DNA of 64,000 nucleotides. Origin: an uncultured bacterium (lineage in GTDB: Bacteria; Desulfobacterota; Syntrophorhabdia; Syntrophorhabdales; JANXAF01). Location: positions 85,576-149,575 of the forward strand of contig CALKEQ010000008.1 of NCBI GenBank assembly GCA_938084905.1, in the 5' to 3' direction. Below are positions 26,642 through 35,041 of the stretch, piece after piece (the stretch's first letter is position 1; each line of letters opens with the position of its first letter). The notes under the pieces were generated by a model. That model worked only from the letters and a program-made list of their open reading frames with translations. It ran no database searches and was not told the origin of the DNA. Both the position numbers and the translations under genes were made by a program.

Positions 26642-27747
26642 TGAAAATACCCCTTGTAAATCTTAAGCTCCAGTACAAGAAAGTGGAAAAAGAGATCTTA
26701 AAAGGGATAAAGGAGATCCTAAGGGAACAGAACCTCATTCTCGGTAAATATTGCGCTCTTCTGGAGGAGAAAATAGCGAGCTACACAGGGGTTCCTTACG
26801 CTGTATCATGCGCTAATGGGACAGATGCACTGATCCTTTCCCTTATGGCCTTAGGGATTGGTAATGGAGACGAGGTTCTGACGACCCCTTATACGTTCTT
26901 TTCAACAGCCAGTTCAATAACACTCGTTGGTGCAAGACCTGTCTTTGTAGACATTGAGGCAGAGTCCATGAACATAGATCCAGATAAAATAGAGGAGAAA
27001 ATCACGGAAAAAACGCGTGCCTTAATCGTTGTTCACCTTTTCGGAAAACTGTGCAACATGGATAAAATAATGGCCATTGCAGAAAAATATGGAATTTATG
27101 TGATTGAGGACATGGCCCAGTCGATAGGGGCGAGAAAAAATGGGAAAATGGCCGGGTCCTTCGGACATGTTGCAACCTTAAGTTTTTATCCCACCAAGAA
27201 TCTGGGAGGAATAGGTGAAGGGGGAATGGTACTCACGAAAGATTCAGAGCTGGCGAATAGATTGAGAAAGCTTAGGGTTCACGGGATGGACAAAGTACCT
27301 TATAGGCACGAGTTGATTGGGATAAACAGTAGGCTAGACGAAATAAAGGCTTACGCTCTTTACACGAAATTCAAGTATTTGGAAGATTGGAATAGGAAAA
27401 GGATAGAAAATGCAAAATTCTACTCATCAGAACTTAAGGATCTGCCACTTCTGCTTCCGAGTGCTGAGGATGACGGATCTCACGTTTTTCACCAATACGT
27501 GATAAGGCTTGAAGAGAGGGACAACTTAAGGGAATTTTTAGGAAGGAGAGGTATACAGACGGCAGTATACTATCCCTTGCCTCTTCACCTTCAGGAATGT
27601 TTTCGATATCTGGGGTATAAAAAGGGAGATTTCCCTCACGCTGAGGAAGCCTCAATGAAAAGTTTAGCGATCCCCGTATACCCCGAACTAAAAGAGAGGG
27701 AGAAAAGATACATTGTCAAATGTATAAGGGATTTTTTCAAGAAATAG
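26641..27747 (+). CDS. DegT/DnrJ/EryC1-family PLP aminotransferase
   Basis: PLP-dependent aminotransferase (368 aa), typically acting on keto-sugar nucleotides. SCANGTDALILSL binds the cofactor phosphate, VIEDMAQSIGA carries the Asp that contacts the ring nitrogen, and SFYPTKNLGGIGEGGM holds the Schiff-base Lys near residue 185. ATG 26641 overlaps the nitroreductase stop (TGATG). Its 3' end overlaps the convergent ahbD gene by 11 nt. No sugar-nucleotide partner lies next to it, so its pathway is unknown. Confidence 0.88.
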   Translation: MKIPLVNLKLQYKKVEKEILKGIKEILREQNLILGKYCALLEEKIASYTGVPYAVSCANGTDALILSLMALGIGNGDEVLTTPYTFFSTASSITLVGARPVFVDIEAESMNIDPDKIEEKITEKTRALIVVHLFGKLCNMDKIMAIAEKYGIYVIEDMAQSIGARKNGKMAGSFGHVATLSFYPTKNLGGIGEGGMVLTKDSELANRLRKLRVHGMDKVPYRHELIGINSRLDEIKAYALYTKFKYLEDWNRKRIENAKFYSSELKDLPLLLPSAEDDGSHVFHQYVIRLEERDNLREFLGRRGIQTAVYYPLPLHLQECFRYLGYKKGDFPHAEEASMKSLAIPVYPELKEREKRYIVKCIRDFFKK

Positions 27748-28741
27748 TACAGTAAGGTTCCTCATCCATGAAATCCCCATATTCCTCGTAGGCCCTCGCT
27801 CTACATCCTCCGCAGATATCGAGATAAGTGCAATTTCCACATCTGCCCTTGTAACTCGAATAATCCCTCAGCTTCAAAAAAACTGGTGAGTTCCGCCAGA
27901 CGAACTCAACTCCATCCTTTTTTACATCTCCTGATTTTACCTCAAGGTAGCCACAGGGCTGGGCTACACCTGTATGGGATATGAACATGAAGCTTTTTCC
28001 TGCAAGGCAGCCAGAGGTTTTTACACTTTCTCCCCTTTCCTTAAGTATTCGGTAGTACTGGGGTGCACAGGTGACCTTTATCTCCATCTCTTTTTTCCTT
28101 TCTAATAGGTAGAGGTGTTGCAAAGTCTCTTCGTACTCCTCCGCTTTTAACTGTCTGTCCCTTAGATTTCTGCCTCTCCCGACTGGGACTAGTAAAAAAA
28201 GGTGCCATGCAATTGCCCCAAGAGACTTTGCAAGTTCGTATATGGAATCGATCTCATAGAAATTTAAAGAGGTAATGGTTGTATTTATCTGGAAGGGAAA
28301 TCTCTCTTCCCTCAGTATTTTTGCTGCGCTAACTACTGAATCGAATGATCCATCAACACCCCTCAGACCATCGTGGGATCTTTTGTCCTTACCATCTAGA
28401 CTCATGCTTATCCTTTTTATGTTCAGTCCTTTTAACGTCCTTACAACGTCCTTTGAAAGAAGGGTTCCATTTGTTGCAATTACCATATTGAGCCCTTTTT
28501 TGTTGCCATAATCGATTATTTCAAAAATGTCGTCCCTCATCAAAGGTTCACCCCCCGTAATTATAATTACGGGAGAGGAGAAGGAAGAGATGGAGTCTAT
28601 TATGGACTTGCATTCCTCTGTTTCTAAGTCCCTTTCCTCTTGCCTTTTTTGCGCAGAGGCACGACAGTGAATACAACTCAGGTTACAGATACGGGTCAGT
28701 TCCCATGCTACCATTCTCAGAGGGAACCTTCTTTCATCCAT
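27737..28741 (-). CDS. ahbD: AhbD-like radical SAM heme synthase (Fe-coproporphyrin III to heme b)
   Basis: Radical SAM enzyme (334 aa) that would oxidatively decarboxylate two propionates of Fe-coproporphyrin III, the last step of siroheme-dependent heme synthesis. The SAM-cluster motif CNLSCIHC is near residues 19-26. The C-terminus has SPASM-type cysteines ([22 protein letters not shown]). [17 protein letters not shown] matches the AhbD subfamily as I know it from Desulfovibrio. ATG 28741 overlaps hemB by 25 nt and has AAGGA upstream. Last gene of the operon. Confidence 0.83.
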   Translation of the reverse strand: MDERRFPLRMVAWELTRICNLSCIHCRASAQKRQEERDLETEECKSIIDSISSFSSPVIIITGGEPLMRDDIFEIIDYGNKKGLNMVIATNGTLLSKDVVRTLKGLNIKRISMSLDGKDKRSHDGLRGVDGSFDSVVSAAKILREERFPFQINTTITSLNFYEIDSIYELAKSLGAIAWHLFLLVPVGRGRNLRDRQLKAEEYEETLQHLYLLERKKEMEIKVTCAPQYYRILKERGESVKTSGCLAGKSFMFISHTGVAQPCGYLEVKSGDVKKDGVEFVWRNSPVFLKLRDYSSYKGRCGNCTYLDICGGCRARAYEEYGDFMDEEPYCTIS

Positions 28742-29703
28742 TTGGCTAAATCCTTTGCAAAGTAAGTGATAAGGATGTCAGCACCGGCCCTTTTTATGGA
28801 AGTTGTAAGTTCGATAACGGTTTTTTTGTAGTCTATGTAACCTGCCCTTGAAGCTTCTTTTACCATAAGGTATTCACCACTTACCGAATAGGCAGCAATT
28901 GGGACAGTGAACCTTTCCCTTGCCGCACTTATCACATCCAGATAAAAAATGGCAGGTTTGACCATAACAATGTCCGCTCCTTCATTTATGTCAAGTTCTA
29001 TCTCAGTTAGGGCTTCCCTCTTATTGTGAAAATCCATCTGATAAGAGCTTCTGTCGCCAAATTGGGGTTTAGATTCTGCTGCAACCCTGAAAGGCCCGTA
29101 GAGGGATGATGCGTATTTAGCAGCGTAACTCATGATTGGAATGTGATTATACCCGTTTTTGTCAAGCTCATCTCTTATAGCCCTTACCCTCCCATCCATC
29201 ATGTCAGAAGGGGCAACCATATCTGATCCAGCTTCCACATGTGAGAGGGCGACCCTGGATAGGACTTTCAAGGTTTCATCGTTATCTACTGTTTCACCCT
29301 TTACTATTCCACAGTGTCCATGGCTCGTGTACTCACATAGACAGACATCGGTTATTACGAGAAGTTCATCACCGAAAAGTTTTTTTATTCTCCTTACTGC
29401 CTTTTGTATGACCCCGTTTTCATCGAACGCAGAAGATCCGTATTCATCCTTCTTATCTGGTATTCCAAAAAGGAGGATAGCAGGTATTGAAAGATCTACT
29501 ATTTCCTCGATCTCCCTAAGTACACCTTCTAAAGAAAACTGGTATATGCCCGGCATGGAGGGGATCTCCGCCTTTTTTTCATCCATCTCCTTCACAAAAA
29601 CAGGGCAGACTATGTGATTGATTGTAAGTTCAGTTTCTTTTACAAGGCTCCTTATTATTCCGTTTTTTCGCAATCGCCTAAGTCTTGTGTAAGGGTATTC
29701 CAT
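28717..29703 (-). CDS. hemB: Porphobilinogen synthase (delta-aminolevulinate dehydratase)
   Basis: Joins two 5-aminolevulinate molecules into porphobilinogen (328 aa from this start). [14 protein letters not shown] supplies the zinc-type cysteines, and [15 protein letters not shown] and [10 protein letters not shown] carry the two active-site lysines. An in-frame ATG at 29721 exists, but GAGGAG sits 11 nt before ATG 29703, one base after the ahbC stop codon, and the protein then begins [12 protein letters not shown] as the family does. The position between ahbC and ahbD ties it to the siroheme-dependent heme route. Confidence 0.95.
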   Translation of the reverse strand: MEYPYTRLRRLRKNGIIRSLVKETELTINHIVCPVFVKEMDEKKAEIPSMPGIYQFSLEGVLREIEEIVDLSIPAILLFGIPDKKDEYGSSAFDENGVIQKAVRRIKKLFGDELLVITDVCLCEYTSHGHCGIVKGETVDNDETLKVLSRVALSHVEAGSDMVAPSDMMDGRVRAIRDELDKNGYNHIPIMSYAAKYASSLYGPFRVAAESKPQFGDRSSYQMDFHNKREALTEIELDINEGADIVMVKPAIFYLDVISAARERFTVPIAAYSVSGEYLMVKEASRAGYIDYKKTVIELTTSIKRAGADILITYFAKDLAKWMKEGSL

Positions 29704-29704
29704 A

Positions 29705-30853
29705 CTAAGAGATCTCCTCATCCGTTAGATAGCATTGTGGGTCTTCCGCCCAGATGTCCTTCGTTTTAGCATAAGCCCTAGCCCTAAAATTACCTCCGCA
29801 CACATTTAGGAACCTACATTTTGCACATCTTCCCTTTACGTAATTCTTTTTGTTTTTCAAAAGATTAAACAGGAGGTGACTCTCGTCTGTCCATATTTGG
29901 CTGAAAGGCCTTTCTAAAACATTACCAATGGAAAAATCTCTCAAGAACTGGTCAGGATGGACGTAACCCTCCTCGTCTATTGAGGCGATTCCAACGCCTG
30001 ACAGGTTTCCCTCGTTTTTCAAAAGGAGCTTGTACACCTCTTTTGCCCTTTCAGGATCCTCTTTCAAAAGCTTTAAATAGAGGTAGGGGCCATCTGCGTG
30101 ATTGTCAACAGTCAAAACCTCAATGTTTCTGTTTCTTTTGAAAATTTCCCCTGTCCTTCGAATTATGTAATCCAGAACCCCTCTTCTCTCTTCTGGGGTT
30201 AGATCAAGGTCCATGAGATTCTTCCCCCTACCGGAATATACGAGGTGGTAGAAACATATCCTGTCGACCCCTTCCTTTTCAGTAAGGTCGAATATCTCAG
30301 GGATTGAGTGGAAATTCTCACGATTTATGGTGAACCTTATACCAACCTTCAATTTCACCTTCTTTAAGTTTCTTATCCCCTCTAATGCCATCTGGAAAGC
30401 ACCTTTTTTCCCCCTGAATGAGTCGTTAACCTCGGAAGTTCCGTCCACACTTATACCAACATAAGAGACACCATTCTCTTTTAACTTCTTTGCCACATCA
30501 TAGTCGATAAGGGTGCCATTCGTGGATAGGACGGTTCTGAGACCCTTTTTTGACGCGTATCCTAAAAGGTGGAATATGTCTTCCCTTAAAAGGGGCTCAC
30601 CCCCTGAAAAAAGAAGAACAGGAACCCCAAAAGAGGAGAGATCGTCTATAATCTCCTGCCCCTTCTCCGTTGTTATAGGTTCTACAACGTCTTTATCAGT
30701 CTTTGCGAGAGCGTAGCAGTGTCTACATGAGAGGTTACATTTTGCCGTTAAATTCCATACCACTACTGGCTTTCTATCCTTTGCGTCTGTTCCGTAACGG
30801 AGCTCGTCAAAGTTTTCTTTTGCCCCAAAGTAGAGCTTTGTAATGCTAACCAA
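29705..30853 (-). CDS. ahbC: AhbC-like radical SAM 12,18-didecarboxysiroheme deacetylase
   Basis: Radical SAM enzyme (382 aa) that removes acetate side chains from didecarboxysiroheme to give Fe-coproporphyrin III. The N-terminal [14 protein letters not shown] opening (here [20 protein letters not shown]) and [20 protein letters not shown] are characteristic of AhbC. The cluster motif is [13 protein letters not shown] cysteines are in [17 protein letters not shown] and DPQC at the end. It follows the small secreted-protein gene by 8 nt. ahbA/ahbB, hemC and hemD are not in the window. Confidence 0.85.
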   Translation of the reverse strand: MVSITKLYFGAKENFDELRYGTDAKDRKPVVVWNLTAKCNLSCRHCYALAKTDKDVVEPITTEKGQEIIDDLSSFGVPVLLFSGGEPLLREDIFHLLGYASKKGLRTVLSTNGTLIDYDVAKKLKENGVSYVGISVDGTSEVNDSFRGKKGAFQMALEGIRNLKKVKLKVGIRFTINRENFHSIPEIFDLTEKEGVDRICFYHLVYSGRGKNLMDLDLTPEERRGVLDYIIRRTGEIFKRNRNIEVLTVDNHADGPYLYLKLLKEDPERAKEVYKLLLKNEGNLSGVGIASIDEEGYVHPDQFLRDFSIGNVLERPFSQIWTDESHLLFNLLKNKKNYVKGRCAKCRFLNVCGGNFRARAYAKTKDIWAEDPQCYLTDEEIS

Positions 30854-30861
30854 ACTACCTC

Positions 30862-31179
30862 CTATTTTTTGACGATTTTTTTCGCATAAAGGTCAGTCGT
30901 TCTCTCGTATGTGATAGTTACCCTGTCTCCAACCTTTAAACACTTTACGCAGGCCTTTTTTCCACCAATCTCTACAACGGTTTCTGGTGTTACTATGACT
31001 CCTACCACCATCTCAGATTTGCCAACTCTTTCTGAGACCACAATAGCCTTTCCGTCAGGATCGATTGCCGTTACCTTTCCCGTAAAGGTTCTTAAAGAGT
31101 TTGAAGAGGAAGCGGAATTGACTACTGCGAAAAGGAGCAAAAAAATTAAAAGAAGACCGACTTTTCTCATCCCTCCCAC
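30862..31179 (-). CDS. Small secreted beta-rich protein heading the ahb operon
   Basis: A 105-aa protein with a clear Sec signal (MRKVGLLLIFLLLFAVVNSASS) and a mature domain of short beta strands: FTGKVTAIDPDGKAIVVSE, VGVIVTPETVVEIGG, LKVGDRVTITYE. This layout resembles DUF5666-like OB-fold exported proteins. One Cys-x-x-Cys (CVKC) is present. ATG 31179 or 31170 could start it; GAGGAGGTGGGAGGG precedes. It is 8 nt from ahbC, so it is co-transcribed. Its role next to heme genes is unknown. Confidence 0.65.
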   Translation of the reverse strand: MGGMRKVGLLLIFLLLFAVVNSASSSNSLRTFTGKVTAIDPDGKAIVVSERVGKSEMVVGVIVTPETVVEIGGKKACVKCLKVGDRVTITYERTTDLYAKKIVKK

Positions 31180-31204
31180 CTCCTCAGCTCATTTTCTCTT
31201 TTTA

Positions 31205-31210
31205 ATTATA
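31205..31210 (-). promoter_or_regulatory. -10 element for the ahb operon (divergent gap)
   Basis: Perfect TATAAT on the minus strand about 30 nt before the start codon of the small secreted protein gene. No good -35 was found at 16-18 nt. The gap between the two divergent operons is only 63 nt, so the two promoters lie almost on top of each other. Confidence 0.35.
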
Positions 31211-31221
31211 ACACATGGCAG

Positions 31222-31227
31222 TATAAT
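31222..31227 (+). promoter_or_regulatory. -10 element for the 31243-34785 operon
   Basis: Perfect TATAAT on the plus strand, 15 nt before ATG 31243, giving a leader of about 10 nt that includes AAGGA. The -35 region is poor (T-rich), so an activator may be required. It lies 11 nt from the opposing -10 of the ahb operon. Confidence 0.35.
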
Positions 31228-31242
31228 TATATAGTTGAAGGA

Positions 31243-32085
31243 ATGATTACGGCCGAAGAAGAATCGAGAATAATAGAACTTGCCTATGTACCAGAGCATA
31301 TAGTTCCCCTCATGAGCACGATCTCTGGCGGCGAGCCCTTTTTCGAGGATGGTCTTCTTTACTTTAAAGGCAACAACTGGGTCATCATAGTCGGTTATCC
31401 ACTTCTTGGAGATTACTCGGATGAGAGAATTTTAAGAGCCTTTAGGTTCGCTCGTGAGAAATTTGACTTCCATTACCTGTGGCTTGTAGGACCTAGCATT
31501 CCAGATGCCGTAAAGAGGGGAGCCTCGTTATTTTTGAGTGATCGTTACTACACTTTAGACTTAAATAATTTTGAGCCATGTAAGAGAGTAATTGGTCAAA
31601 TAAGAAAGGCCTCAGAAAAGCTTTCGATTAAAGTCTCAAATTTTTATACACCAAGGCACGAGGCGCTCTCAGAAGCATTTTTGAGGGAGAAGAACCCAGA
31701 TCCCTTTGTAAAGGGCCTTTTTAGCTTAATAGGGAATTACCTAAATCGATCCAGCTCGGCCTTACTCATAGATGCTTACGATTCAGAAGAAGACCTTGTG
31801 GCTTTCTACGTTGTTGATGGGTGTGCGAGGGACTTTCTTACGTACTTAATTGGATGCAGAAAGATGGACTCGAAAATTTCTCATGCATCGGATCTCATTT
31901 TTTTTAAAATGGTTGAAATTGCAAGGGAAATGGGGAAAAAGTACATTCATCTGGGTCTTGGGGTTAACGAAGGCATAAGAAAATTTAAGGAGAAATGGGG
32001 AGGCCTACCTACCGTGCCGTATCAGTTCGTTGAACTGAGAAAAGGTCTCTTTCAAATGTTAAGAGGCCTCGAAGGTGTCCTTTAG
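31243..32085 (+). CDS. Acyltransferase-like (GNAT/FemAB-fold) protein A of unknown function
   Basis: A 280-aa protein; I do not recognise a named family. The C-terminal block MVEIAREMGKKYIHLGLGVN followed by EGIRKFKEKWGG has the spacing of GNAT/FemAB-type acyltransferases. The N-terminus carries ESRIIELAYVPEHIVPL and SGGEPFF. The gene at 32879 encodes a diverged copy with the same two blocks. No membrane segment or signal is seen, so it is cytoplasmic. First gene of a four-gene operon; the next gene overlaps it by 11 nt. Confidence 0.6.
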   Translation: MITAEEESRIIELAYVPEHIVPLMSTISGGEPFFEDGLLYFKGNNWVIIVGYPLLGDYSDERILRAFRFAREKFDFHYLWLVGPSIPDAVKRGASLFLSDRYYTLDLNNFEPCKRVIGQIRKASEKLSIKVSNFYTPRHEALSEAFLREKNPDPFVKGLFSLIGNYLNRSSSALLIDAYDSEEDLVAFYVVDGCARDFLTYLIGCRKMDSKISHASDLIFFKMVEIAREMGKKYIHLGLGVNEGIRKFKEKWGGLPTVPYQFVELRKGLFQMLRGLEGVL

Positions 32086-32878
32086 GATCGGGTCAAAAGA
32101 ATTTAAAATGGTATTCAAGGTTGAGAAGACTTCAAAGGTTAACTATCTTTTAGGAACTGCCCACTTTTTCCCTTACAGTTTCAAAAGCTCGCTAAGAAAG
32201 ATCATTTCAAAGGTGAAAAGGGTGCTGTTTGAGGGGCCACTGAATGAGAGCGATATGGAGACAATCAGAACGTACGGTCAAACTGGAAAACAAGATAATC
32301 CTTTGATAGGTATGATAACCAAAGAGGCTCGTGCAATCCTTAACGAGGAGGAAGATTCGGAGGTGTATAGGTACATTGGGTACTTCAGAAAGAAGAATGC
32401 GCTTGAACTGGAGACGGAAAATCTCACTCCTTGGTTTGCCTTTTTTAAGATATGGAGTCTTTACCTTAGAAAAAGGGGATGGATCTACTCAGTTGATATG
32501 GAGGCTCATAACGTGGCAAAAGAGCAAAGAAAGGAGATCCATTATCTTGAGACGATAGAGGAACAGATACGTGCCCTTGAGAACATCCCCCTTGAACGGA
32601 TAGTCAATTTCCTCAATCAATGTTCAATGTGGGAAGAATTTGCCAAAAGGTATGCGGATTTTTATCTCAAGGGAGATCTTGATTCCCTTCTTGCAAGCAC
32701 CATCTCCTTTCCCACAAGATGCCCTTCCATATTGGATGAGCGAGACCCGGTTCTCTTTTTAAGGATCCTCCCATTCTTTGAAGACGGAGATGCTTCAGCC
32801 TTTCTTGGAGTAACTCATGTGAAAGGGATCTTAGATATGTTCAAAAAGGAAGGATACTCAGTCTCTCAAGGTTTGTAG
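32075..32878 (+). CDS. TraB/GumN (Tiki)-like family protein
   Basis: A 267-aa protein. YLLGTAHFFPYS near residue 25 and FLGVTHVKGILDMFKKEGY near the end are the two GxxH motifs of the TraB/PrgY/GumN superfamily. VLFEGPL and YLETIEEQI supply the conserved acidic residues and LDERDPVL the Arg. Relatives include metal-dependent proteases (animal Tiki) and PrgY, which limits peptide pheromone output. GTG 32075 overlaps gene A; ATG 32108 is an alternative start. No signal peptide, so it acts in the cytoplasm. It is flanked by two related acyltransferase-like genes. Confidence 0.7.
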   Translation: MSFRIGSKEFKMVFKVEKTSKVNYLLGTAHFFPYSFKSSLRKIISKVKRVLFEGPLNESDMETIRTYGQTGKQDNPLIGMITKEARAILNEEEDSEVYRYIGYFRKKNALELETENLTPWFAFFKIWSLYLRKRGWIYSVDMEAHNVAKEQRKEIHYLETIEEQIRALENIPLERIVNFLNQCSMWEEFAKRYADFYLKGDLDSLLASTISFPTRCPSILDERDPVLFLRILPFFEDGDASAFLGVTHVKGILDMFKKEGYSVSQGL

Positions 32879-33709
32879 ATGCTAAGTAGAGAAGAGGAAT
32901 GTTTAATCAGCAGAAATGCTTATATTCCAGAGCACATCTACCCATATGTCCTTCTAATTTCGGGACTCGAACCCTTCTACTACGACCCATTCCTCTTTTA
33001 TGAAAAAGATGACCAGGTGGTCCTAATTGGTTACCCCTTGGAAGGCGAGTTTGATCCGGAGCTCTTTCTTAAGCTCATTGGAAAATTGAAAAAAGAGAAA
33101 GGGTTTAAAAAAGTGTCAGCCATTTCTCCAAGTAAAATCGATGAACTCGATCCAATAGATTCTGACTTTTACTATCTTCTCGATCTGAAAGAAGTAAAGG
33201 TAAGTCAAAAGACTAAAAACATGCTAAAGAGGGCAAAAAAAGAGGTGAAAATTGAAGTGGAAAAAAAGCTGACCTCAGAACACCTAAGACTCCTTGAAGA
33301 GTTTCTTTCTGAAAGGAATCTTGGAGAAAAGACCTCCTCTATTTTTAGGAGGATGCCAGCATACGTGGATTCTTCCCCTTATGCGCATGTTATAAGTGCC
33401 AGAAACGGAAAGGGGGATCTTCTTGCGTTTAACATTTTCGATACTTTTTCCTCTTCCTTCTCCTTTTACATGTTTAACGTGAGATCTAGGAGGAATTACA
33501 TTCCAGGAACATCTGACCTTCTTTTTGAGGAGATGATAAGAATGGCCTTTGAAAACGGAAAGAATTTTATCAATCTTGGCCTTGGAATAAATGAAGGGGT
33601 GAGATTTTTCAAGGAAAAATGGGGTGGAAAGCGATTTTTGGCCTACTACTATTATGAATGGGTACCTAAGAGGAAACTTACCGATCTTATCTTTCAGGGG
33701 TTTCTCTAA
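32879..33709 (+). CDS. Acyltransferase-like (GNAT/FemAB-fold) protein B, paralog of A
   Basis: A 276-aa protein sharing both diagnostic blocks with the protein at 31243: EEECLISRNAYIPEHIYPYV near the start, and the C-terminal NFINLGLGINEGVRFFKEKWGG region (residues about 235-256). The middle is Lys-rich and diverged. The gene starts on the base after the TraB-like stop codon and ends 2 nt before the radical SAM gene. Keeping two diverged copies in one operon suggests two substrates or a heterodimer. No known product. Confidence 0.6.
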   Translation: MLSREEECLISRNAYIPEHIYPYVLLISGLEPFYYDPFLFYEKDDQVVLIGYPLEGEFDPELFLKLIGKLKKEKGFKKVSAISPSKIDELDPIDSDFYYLLDLKEVKVSQKTKNMLKRAKKEVKIEVEKKLTSEHLRLLEEFLSERNLGEKTSSIFRRMPAYVDSSPYAHVISARNGKGDLLAFNIFDTFSSSFSFYMFNVRSRRNYIPGTSDLLFEEMIRMAFENGKNFINLGLGINEGVRFFKEKWGGKRFLAYYYYEWVPKRKLTDLIFQGFL

Positions 33710-33711
33710 TT

Positions 33712-34785
33712 ATGAGCCCTTTTTTTGGATCAGGAGGGAAAAGGTTCTCCACATGGCAGATAGAGATCACAACCAGATGTCCTCTTTTGTGCAAAATGTG
33801 CATCAAATCCGTATTCAAAGACTATGAGAGGAAGGATATGAGCATAGAGGATTTTAAAAGGCTCTCTCCCTATTTTAGATTGGTGGGGAGTGTTGTTCTT
33901 GAGGGGTGGGGTGAATCACTACTTCATCCTCAGCTTCTTAATTTCATTCGCATAGTAAAAGAAGAGGGTTCTTTGGCTGGCTTTGTAACGAGTGGGTACG
34001 GTTTGACGGAGGATTACATAAAGGAGCTACTTAAGGTTGGGGTCGACTTTCTTGGCTTTTCCTTTTCAGGAGCGAAAGCCTCGACTCACCAAGCTATAAG
34101 GGTAAATTCGGATTTCGAAAAGATGGTATGGTCTATAAGATACTTTCGCGAATTGTCAAAAAGCCTGAACATAAGATGTCCCAAGATCCATATCGTCTAC
34201 CTCCTCCTTAAGGAGAATGTGGAGGAATCTCCCATGATAATAGATTTGGCAAAATCTCTCGGAATAAAAGAGGTTGTTTTTCTCAACATAATTCAGATTT
34301 CCAGCAAAGAACAGGATGAAATGAAAGTTTTCGTTTACGAGGGTGAAAGTCCATATGAGGATATTTTGTTAGAGTCAAAAAGGAAAGCATCCTCCTATGG
34401 GATAAAGTTATTTATGCCTTCTCTTATTTCGAGGGAGGTTAGTACCTGTCCGGAAAATCCTCTAAGATCCCTCTACATTTCTGTTAACGGCGATGTATCC
34501 CCATGCGTCTATCTCAATCCGCCTGTTGAGTCTCAATTTGTGAGGATTTTCAAGGGTGAGGCAAATAAGATGGAGAAGGTGGTTTTTGGGAACCTCTTTT
34601 GTGAATCTTTAAACGCAGTTTGGTCAAGAGAACAGTTCAGAGTTTTTAGAGAAGCCCACAAAGAGAGGGAAGAGGCAAAAAAAAGACTCTTTGAGAGTCT
34701 CATGAATTTCAAGCTCAGTAGTGAGTGTAGACTTCCACCCCTACCCCTTGTCTGTCAAAATTGCCACAAGATATACGGCCTCTAG
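33712..34785 (+). CDS. Radical SAM protein with SPASM-like C-terminus
   Basis: Radical SAM enzyme (357 aa). QIEITTRCPLLCKMC (residues about 16-30) holds the CxxxCxxC that binds the SAM cluster, and LEGWGESLLHP takes the place of the usual GGEP motif. C-terminal cysteines (STCPENPL, GDVSPCVYL, SSECRLPP, VCQNCHKIYGL) would ligate auxiliary clusters as in SPASM/twitch proteins, many of which modify peptides. It follows paralog B by 2 nt. No short precursor peptide gene was seen in or around the operon. Confidence 0.75.
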   Translation: MSPFFGSGGKRFSTWQIEITTRCPLLCKMCIKSVFKDYERKDMSIEDFKRLSPYFRLVGSVVLEGWGESLLHPQLLNFIRIVKEEGSLAGFVTSGYGLTEDYIKELLKVGVDFLGFSFSGAKASTHQAIRVNSDFEKMVWSIRYFRELSKSLNIRCPKIHIVYLLLKENVEESPMIIDLAKSLGIKEVVFLNIIQISSKEQDEMKVFVYEGESPYEDILLESKRKASSYGIKLFMPSLISREVSTCPENPLRSLYISVNGDVSPCVYLNPPVESQFVRIFKGEANKMEKVVFGNLFCESLNAVWSREQFRVFREAHKEREEAKKRLFESLMNFKLSSECRLPPLPLVCQNCHKIYGL

Positions 34786-34807
34786 GCGAGGGGCAAAACG
34801 GAGCCCC

Positions 34808-35026
34808 TCAACCCTTCTCTATGACTATTTTATAGCCCGCTCCTCCGGGTTCAATAGATTTTACCTCCCAGCCCCTTGAAGCTGCTAATCTACAGACATT
34901 TTCCTTTGAAGTATCCGTGTCAACGAGAATGACAATTTCACCTTTTTGGATTCTTTCCATTTCCTTTAAAACTAACATGACTGGCTGCGGGCAGGAAAGC
35001 CCTCTTGCGTCAACTATCGAACCCAT
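34808..35026 (-). CDS. TusA-like sulfur carrier (SirA/YedF family)
   Basis: A 72-aa cytoplasmic protein. DARGLSCPQPVMLVLKEM carries the Cys-Pro-x-Pro active site that holds a persulfide (or selenium) in TusA/YedF proteins. It is normal length. ATG 35026 has GGAGGGC upstream and lies 15 nt after the YedE gene, so the two are one operon. This pairing is the standard one for YeeE/YedE transporters, where the carrier receives the imported or internal chalcogen. Confidence 0.92.
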   Translation of the reverse strand: MGSIVDARGLSCPQPVMLVLKEMERIQKGEIVILVDTDTSKENVCRLAASRGWEVKSIEPGGAGYKIVIEKG

Positions 35027-35041
35027 AATAGCCCTCCTTTT

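Noticed and set aside
34788..34809. Hairpin GAGGGGC/GCCCCTC between the radical SAM gene and tusA as a bidirectional terminator
   Set aside because: No T-tract follows on either strand; left unassigned.
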